Source: Apoderus coryli
Taxonomy: Eukaryota > Arthropoda > Insecta > Coleoptera > Attelabidae
Length of the DNA stretch: 64,000 bases
NCBI GenBank assembly: GCA_911728435.2
Contig: OU452206.1
Location: 15,840,297 to 15,904,296 of the forward strand
Direction: 5' to 3'
Shown: positions 57,483 through 64,000 of the stretch, piece by piece
Numbering within the stretch: the stretch's first letter is position 1
Layout: every line of letters starts with the position of its first letter
Program-made: the position numbers and the translations under genes
The notes under the pieces: generated by a model
Seen by the model: the letters and a program-made list of their open reading frames with translations, nothing else
Told to the model about the DNA's origin: nothing
Database searches by the model: none

Positions 57483-60400
57483 GACACATCATCATCATCA
57501 TCACTCAGCTATAGTAGTCCACTGCTGAACATAAGCCTCTCGTTTATTTTGCCACTCTGCTCTATCTTGAGCCATTTGTATCCAATTACCACAGATTCTT
57601 TTGATGTCATCGGTCCATCGTGTGGGGGGGCGCCCTCTACTACGATAAGCTTCGTGCCTCGGGCGCCACTCCAATAGTTCTTTAGACCATCTTCCGTCAG
57701 TTCTTCTAGCTACGTGGCGGGCCCAGTTCCACTTTAAAGTTGTTATTTTTTCGATTACATCTATAACACCTGTTCTTTGGCGAATAATCTCGTTTGGTAT
57801 TCGGTCTCTGAGGGAAATACCCAGAATAGCCCTCTCCATCGCCCGTTGGGTGACACGCAGTTTCTTTGCTGACTTTTTTGTAAGCGTCAATGTTTCGGCT
57901 CCGTATGTCATCACTGGTAATACGCACTGATTGTATACTTTTCGTTTTAGACTGATGGGAATATCCGAATTGAAAACATACTTTAATCTTCCAAAAGATG
58001 TCCACCCCAAGCCTACTCTCCGGAGAAGTTCGCACGTCTGGTTGTCCCGTCCTATTCGGATCTCATGACCCAAATATTTGTAGGCGGTGACCTGTTCAAT
58101 AGATTTGCTTCCAACAGTTATGTTTTCACTGGGGACTAGGTTTGTCATGACTTGCGTATTTGAAAAGTTAATTCTTAGGCCAACTTCCCTTGAAGCATTG
58201 TATAATTTTTCCAACATCATGGACGCTTGATCTATACGGTCGGTGATAAGGACGATATCGTCTGCAAATCTTAAGTTATTTAATCTTTCACCGTCTATAT
58301 TTAGGCCCATTTCCTTCCATTCGATTTTCTTACAGGCATATTCGAGCAGTGTGGTGAGCAGCTTTGGTATCTCCTTGACGTACACCTTGTTCTATTCGGA
58401 ATGTTCTTGTGTTTTTATGTAATCTTACACACGCTGTTGCTTTCTCATATATACCCTTAATCAGTGCAATGTACCTGTAATCAATTCTGCAGTCTGTTAA
58501 TGATTTGAGCATATGTTGTTGGCTGATTGAGTAAAAAGCTTTTTCATAGTCTACGAAAACAAGGATGAGAGGTTTATTATATTCTGCTGATTTTTCTATA
58601 AGGGTCTTGATTGTATGTAAATGGTCATTTGTACCGTACCCTGCTCGAAATCCTGCCTGTTCTTTCGGCTGGTAAAAATCTAATTTTGGAGCTACGGCAT
58701 TTAGCAATGATCTTCATAAATAGTTTATACAAGTGGGATAAGAGACTAATGGGTCTGTAATTTGCTAGATTACCAGTGTTTCCTTTTTTGTGCATTATTA
58801 CTATAGTGGCGTTGTTCCACTTTGAAGGTGGCACTCCTTGATGTAGACATTCATTAAATAATTTACATAGGGCTTTAATAACTATGTGTCCACCTTCCTT
58901 TACTGCCTCTATAACAATTTCGTCTTCTCCTGGTGACTTATTATTCTTCATCTCAGACACCGCCTTTCTTACTTCACAGTAGGTTATGTCTGGTACATCT
59001 TCAGTATTCTTGGGATAGGTACCTCTTCTTCATCTGGTTTTCTATAAAGTTCTTCATAGAAGTCTTCGACAATTTTTACAATTTCATCCTTGTTGGTAGT
59101 CACTTGCCCTGCCTTATTTTCTAGTTTGTAGATGTTGTGTTAAATTTTCTGGTATCTTTTCTTATAGCCTTTGATATTTCTTTATTTAGTTGTCTTAGTT
59201 CTTTGTTGTTTGTGGTGTATTTGTTCTTTAGTTCTCTTCTTTTCGTTAGTAGCTGTTTTGTGCTTCTAGACAGTTTTTCTTCTTTTTCTCTTCTCTTTGG
59301 TTCATATCTTTTACGTGTCTCTTGCAATGCTGTTCGATATCAGCTTAGATCTTTCTCTCTTTATATTGATTTCTATTATTGCTCTGACCATTCTGTGATC
59401 ACTACCAATTGAGATACTATTAAGAACCTGGACGTCATGCACTATATGCTTGTTATCTCGTTCTTGGTAGTACCGTCTGGGCTTGCCCAAGTCCATTTTC
59501 TATTTGGCTTTTTCTTGAAAAAGGAGTTCATCGCAAATAGATTGTGTTAATAATAATCTTTATTGTCTAACAGGTTAATACCCAATTACAAGACAATGTT
59601 ACAAAAATATATCTATAAAAATAAGTGTAATATTCACTAATTAGATTAAATTATAATCAACATGGAATTCTATAGCTATAACAATAATATAACAAAGATT
59701 AATGACGATAACAATTCATCATAAAAAGTAGCAAGGATCACAAATTTTTTCACTATTCATACATACAAAAATACAGTTTATAAGCCGAACGGATCATAAG
59801 GTAGGTCGAGGGCCTGTAGCGTTAAAGGCGCGAAGGCAGCTCAGAAGATTATTTTTAAAAGTCGCGAGTGAATCGCCAAAATAGTTGACCATCACATGCA
59901 GTTTGTCTTTATTACATTGGTGACAAGATTGATACAGGGGAGCCTTGGTTTCATAATTTGTGCGCACGTAAGGCAGTCTGAATAAATTATGATGTCGTGC
60001 GGAGTATTGAGGTAGATGAAAATTAATTTGCTCTAACAAAGACGAACAGTCGATCATACCATTCAATAATTTAAACAAAAATGTTTGGCCTGCCAAGATT
60101 CTGCGAACAGCAAGTGAGTCACTATGAAATCGTGACAATAGGTATTGATGATCAACACCTCGAGCTGGAAAATGACCAACACTCTTAAACATCAAAAACT
60201 TTAAGAACTTTCGTTGCACGCACTCTATTCTATTTATGTGTATTTGATAGATAGGAGACCAGATAAGTGACGCATACTCCAGTTTGGATCGCACGAACGT
60301 GTAGTACAGATTGAGCAAACAATTAACATCATGGAAATCCCCTCCCGTGCGCAGTACAAAACCCAAACTCTTTAGGGAGTTCTGGGTTATGTGTTGGATA

Positions 60401-62010
60401 TGATGGTTAAATGACAAATCACTGTCAATGAGAACCCCCAGATCCTTAACTATAACTTGCCTCTCCATAGTTATGTTTTTCAGTTTGTAATTGAAATGTA
60501 TTGGACTGTGACGTTTCGATATAGTTAACTGCTTGCATTTTTCAATGTTTAAGGATAGTCCATTCGTGATACACCATTGCTCAAGTTTGAGCAATTCACT
60601 TTGGAGGTTAAGACAGTCATCATAGTTATCAACAATTCCATAGAGTTTCAGATCGTCGGCAAACAGTAAAGATGGGTTATGCATGTTATTTACAACATCA
60701 TTTATATATATAGAAAAAATTAATGGGGCTAATATGCTACCCTGTGGTGCTCCACTAGTCGCAGCGAATCTGTGAGAATGGAAGCCGTTATATTCGACAA
60801 ATTGATACCGGTCCGAGAAATACGAATCAAAAAACTTTATTAGGTCTAAATGAAACCCAATATCTGACATCTTCTGTTTATTGATGGAATGACCGATCTT
60901 ATCAAAAGCTTTTGATAGATCGGTATAAATTACATCAACTTGGGAGCCAACGCCAACCGCTCTGTAGACATCCTGCATGAAACACATCAAGTTTGTAATA
61001 GTTGATCTATTCTGGAAAAAACCATGCTGTTGCGGTGCAATGCGATGTTTAACTTGGCTGAATATTTTTTCGTGGAGAATGGTTTCAAAAACTTTAGCGA
61101 AATTGGACGATAACGAAATAGGGCGATAGTTACTTATGCGGTCTGTTTGAAGGGACTTGTGAATTGGACAAACTCGGGCCGTCTTCCAGCTATGTGGAAA
61201 CTTCTGTGACTGTAGGGACTTATTGAATAATATAAGTAGGGGTTTGGAAAGAGAATATGCACAATCACGTAGGAGAAATGAGGGAATGTTATCCGGTCCT
61301 GAAGTCATTTTGTTTTTGAGCTTTTTTAACGCCCTTAGGACATCATCTTCCTCCAGCATTCCAATTGAAACAGTATTATTAAAGTTTTCAGACTCAACAA
61401 ACTCAGTATTTCCAGACGCAACGTACACAGATCCGAAGAACTCGGCAAATGAGTCGACTATCGCTTGCGGGCTCGATACCTGCTCGCCTGACACGCGTAG
61501 CAAATAGTCACGGTATTCACCATCTATAGTAATTTTTACTTTGGCACGGAGGGCACAAAACATGTTGAGGTAGTGTTGAGATTTGGTTGATTTCCATTTT
61601 TTGAAATACTTAGATTTTTGTTTAATTTCTCTGATCAAATCATGACTAAACCAGCATGGGTAGGTATGCGTCCTTTTACGTATACCATATCTTGGCACGC
61701 ACATATCAAATATGAGTGTCAATCTACGGTAAAATTCATCAGTGGCCTCATTTATGTCACTTATATCGTTTAAAGATGACCAGTCACATAGTAAGATCTG
61801 CTCTGTTGCAATAAGTAGTCTAAAAGCATAGTTCCTCTATCGTTTCTGTTACCGAATCCAAACGACCCCATCGCTGTTTCGTTGTCGTCTGCCTTATGTC
61901 CTAATTTGGCATTGAAATCTCCGATAATAAAAGTATAGCGCGTGCGAACCTTTTCTATTGCTTTGGTGATGTCTTCATAAAACTTATAAGATAAGATTAT
62001 GACGTTAAAT
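57483..62010 (-). pseudogene. RTE-type LINE, split by a Jockey-type LINE
   Basis: Read from 62010 down: endonuclease start (ITKAIEKVRTRYTFIIGDFN, AKLG), then the insertion (59530-61825), then NSFFKKKPNRKWTWASPDGT and the SDHRMVRA motif. The linker RKRYEPKRREKEEKLSRSTK follows, then the RT (MKNNKSPGEDEIVIEAVKEG, HKKGNTGNLANYRPISLLSH, EQAGFRAGYGTNDHLHTIKT, VDYEKAFYSISQQHML, QGVRQGD, LRFADDIVLITDRI) and the C-terminal RTE region (YKYLGHEIR, LPVMTYGAETLTLTKKSAKK, RHVARRTDGRWSKELLEWRP, RSRGRPPTRW), ending at 57501. The 3' end has a (TGA)n-type tail (57487-57503), usual for RTE. Several frameshifts and small gaps; 5'-truncated. Antisense to tai. Confidence 0.9.
59530..61825 (-). mobile_element. Young Jockey-like LINE with an intact RT frame
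   Basis: A single uninterrupted minus-strand frame runs from about 61823 to a stop at 59794 (over 670 codons). It contains the linker with CWFSHDLIREIKQKSKYFKK, fingers KKLKNKMTSGPDNIPSFLLR and SLQTDRISNYRPISLSSNFA, QQHGFFQNRSTITN, motif A VDVIYTDLSKAFDKIGHSI, SGAPQGSILAPLIFSIYIND, catalytic LLFADDLKLYGI, and the full post-RT region to RAFNATGPRPTL. The endonuclease is missing (5' truncation). A 3' AATAAAG and (ATT)n tail lie at 59546-59565. It sits inside the RTE LINE, between RGTMLLDYL and NSFFKKKP. The absence of stops shows it is recent; the RT alone cannot move without an endonuclease supplied by another copy. Confidence 0.9.
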
Positions 62011-62127
62011 GAGTATGTCGTATTTTTTTAAATTATAAGGTTAAGCATTATTCTAACCATCCATCAGTTCGCCTGGGCGTCAACATGTGAGAAAACCCGG
62101 ATTACTATAAGTTTTATATGTTTCCAG

Positions 62128-62559
62128 AAGCGCCGCTTGTTGCAACAACAACAGCAACAACAAATCGTGATTCCGTCCAATGCCACAGCAGCTGACATAA
62201 ACTCCATGCAAAACATCGACAATTTCCTCAACAACACAGTGGCACCGAATGTGTCACTGCAACGTTCCTCCAGTGTGCCTGAATCACAATTATCGCCCAC
62301 ATACGGTAATCAGAACCAACGTACAACGAACCAACAACCATATTCACCACATTCACAATTAGCATCACCATTGGGACAGCAAAATTTTCCACAAACCACT
62401 GTGGGTAATTATCCGCAGCCGAGATTGTCGCCTCAGTCGCAGTTCAATGCGCAATTGTCCCCTAGACAGGCGTATCCACAGACCAGCGTACAGAACACGA
62501 ATTGGCAGCAGTCGAGGATTAGCGTTCAACAGAATCCGATGTTGAATGCACAATTGACT
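62128..62559 (+). CDS. tai: taiman exon (poly-Gln, Pro/Gln/Ser-rich)
   Basis: Begins after TGTTTCCAG in phase 0: KRRLLQQQQQQQIVIPSNAT. NSMQNIDNFLNNTV is followed by a long Gln/Pro/Ser-rich region (SSSVPESQLSPTYGNQN, QPRLSPQSQFNAQLSPRQAY) to MLNAQLT, residues about 1007-1150, ending before GTAAGT. Seven consecutive Gln codons (mixed CAA and CAG). Low-complexity transcription-coactivator tail; no catalytic domain. Confidence 0.92.
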
Positions 62560-62639
62560 GTAAGTATCCAAAATAAAAATAAACCTGGAAAGAAAGCATT
62601 TTTTGAGGAAGGGAACAAATAGTTTATAATATTCAAAAA

Positions 62640-62885
62640 CATGACTTGCTAAGATTCAATGTTCAATGAGTTAAAGATACTGATTTACATTATCTAACGC
62701 CTCTTCAATCTTTGATTTAAAAAAAAAACTTACGGTAACCTGTGTGTCATCTGCAAAAGCACTGAGTAACGCTGCACATTTAAGAATGTATAGGAAAAGT
62801 GAAGAACTAAAGAGAAGCAGACCTAAAATAGATTCTTGCGGTCAACATATTTTTATAGACGAACTATCTAAAGGGAAAAAACCAT
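62640..62885 (-). pseudogene. LINE RT palm fragment
   Basis: Minus strand: QESILGLLLFSS followed by LSAFADDTQVTVS, the catalytic FADD with its usual context, and a little decayed sequence on each side. Antisense to tai in the 624-bp intron 12. The rest of intron 12 up to 63183 shows no recognisable gene. Confidence 0.6.
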
Positions 62886-63183
62886 AAAATCTTAAGTTTG
62901 ACAGTCTATAATAAACAACTTATAGCCGGCAACACTGTAAATCTTTTTTGGGATTGTTTCAAATCTATAAAATCGGTGCGAGCCGCTGAGTTCTATAAGC
63001 TGCTAAAAACAATACTCAGAGGAGATAAAACCTTTGAGTTTTTTATTTCTGATCTGATTGAAGAGGGGAGGGGCTATAGTTTCTTTTACAGTTTTGATGG
63101 CCTTGAAATATTGACACATATATATGGTAATAAGATGTCAATTTAAGTTTGTCTTAAGTTAAAAGATGGCCTGCAATTTCCAG

Positions 63184-63370
63184 AGACCACCGCAGCAACC
63201 GCAACAACAAAGGAGTATTAACAGTCCGGGATCAGTTCCAACAAGAAATTCTCCGTATCCATCGGATCAATTCCCACCACCGACTTCACCAAATTCCCCA
63301 TTCAGCCAGAATCAGTACCTGAGATTACAACGGGCAAACAGTGTAACTACTACTACCAGCCAGATGCCAG
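63184..63370 (+). CDS. tai: taiman exon (Pro/Gln/Ser-rich), last in window
   Basis: The acceptor is CAATTTCCAG at 63174-63183; phase 0 then gives RPPQQPQQQRSINSPGSVPT. It continues NSPYPSDQFPPPTSPNSPFS and NQYLRLQRANSVTTTTSQMP (residues about 1151-1212) and ends in phase 1 before GTAAAT at 63371. The ATG at 63166 is just inside the intron and is not a start. The C-terminus lies beyond the window. Confidence 0.88.
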
Positions 63371-63659
63371 GTAAATCGTTTGTTAGTTTATAATCATTAG
63401 AATGATTGATTTGATTTACTAATTTGATTTTCTTCATTTAGAGTTAATATGTTACCAAATTGAAGATCAATTTCGATTTATAGTAAAGAACCATAATTAT
63501 CAAATTCATTTAAAGTCTGGAAATTTGTTATTTTTTTAAGAATAAAGGATCTGAATTACGATACGTAGCTATAAAACACACCCATCCGCAGTTTTCTTCA
63601 ACAACAGGCGATGTGTCTTGTGAATAAAGATTCACTCTAACAGGCGGAAGAGGTTATAA

Positions 63660-64000
63660 TAATAATATAATATATAACTTTATTGTCATAAAGAATTACA
63701 CTTTCTTGTAGACAAAGTCAGGTACTTAAAAAAAAAAATACAGTTACAAAATTACAACATATACACAAGTGTGCAATCATCATATCAAATAAATAAAAAA
63801 CAAAAATATAAATGTAAAATTACAAACATATACACATAACAATACAATAAACAATAGATCCATACAACAATACAAAACATGGGCACTACCAGACATAACA
63901 AACGTGAGCCCAACATAACAGTGTTAAGAAAAAAAAACTACCATGCATCGGAAAAGAAATCATCAAGATAATAGTAGGCTCTGTCAAGCAGCGTTCTTTT
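63660..64000 (-). pseudogene. LINE 3' end, running off the window
   Basis: The last codons on the minus strand (KRTLLDRAYYYLDDFFSDAW, then stop near 63940) match the ending of the LINE at 18015-19095 (YSGKDYFSDVW). The 3' end CTTTATTGTCATAA beside an (AAT)n run at 63657-63690 and TCTTGTAGACAAAG are also shared with 18025-18072. Same family, antisense to tai. Confidence 0.75.

Noticed and set aside
63166..63183. ATG start for the last coding block
   Set aside because: The in-frame acceptor TTTCCAG at 63177-63183 and phase agreement with the previous exon show an internal tai exon.

Overview
The window reads as nuclear DNA of an insect: AT-rich, with spliced exons bounded by GT..AG sites, mariner/Tc1 transposons, Jockey/CR1- and RTE-type LINEs, and foldback elements ending in TACAGGGTGTCC. 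It carries one host gene, the insect homologue of the p160 nuclear-receptor coactivators (taiman, tai; NCOA/SRC family), on the plus strand. Thirteen coding exons lie between 14138 and 63370. All junction phases agree and give about 1,212 continuous codons. The 5' end (before the bHLH exon) and the 3' end are outside the window or not recognised. The insect order cannot be fixed from the sequence.

Layout. Bases 1-14137 (upstream region or 5' intron) hold only decayed transposons, including a layered nest at 4137-8579 (mariner-like element, then solo LTR, then foldback element, then a second foldback element). The bHLH exon is at 14138-14422 and the PAS exon at 19898-20632. Intron 2 (12 kb) holds a tRNA-Ala-like sequence, several dead mariners, a TTAA-flanked element, a 0.86-kb foldback element, a diverged tandem array and a mariner that carries bacterial-type DNA. 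Exons 3-6 (32796-36454) are fairly compact. Intron 6 (17 kb) holds LINEs, a 174-bp satellite and a MITE, and has a 660-bp direct duplication near both ends. Exons 7-13 (53434-63370) are separated by introns as short as 61 bp and as long as 5.2 kb, the longest holding a Jockey-type LINE inside an RTE LINE.

Function. Tai is expected to bind ligand-activated nuclear receptors, such as the ecdysone receptor complex, through LXXLL helices. Five of these are present within about 200 residues (562-762, counted from the bHLH exon). It is expected to use its N-terminal bHLH-PAS module and Gln-rich C-terminus for other partners. Everything else is mobile DNA, nearly all of it dead; the one long intact frame is the reverse transcriptase at 59794-61823.

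Most unusual point: at 28541-28997 a mariner transposase gene is interrupted by about 457 bp that looks prokaryotic. It has two collinear gene fragments on the minus strand, the end of a helix-turn-helix protein and the start of a phage-type P-loop ATPase, with a Shine-Dalgarno-like sequence before the ATPase start. This looks like a piece of prophage captured by an insect genome, though an assembly artefact must be excluded.
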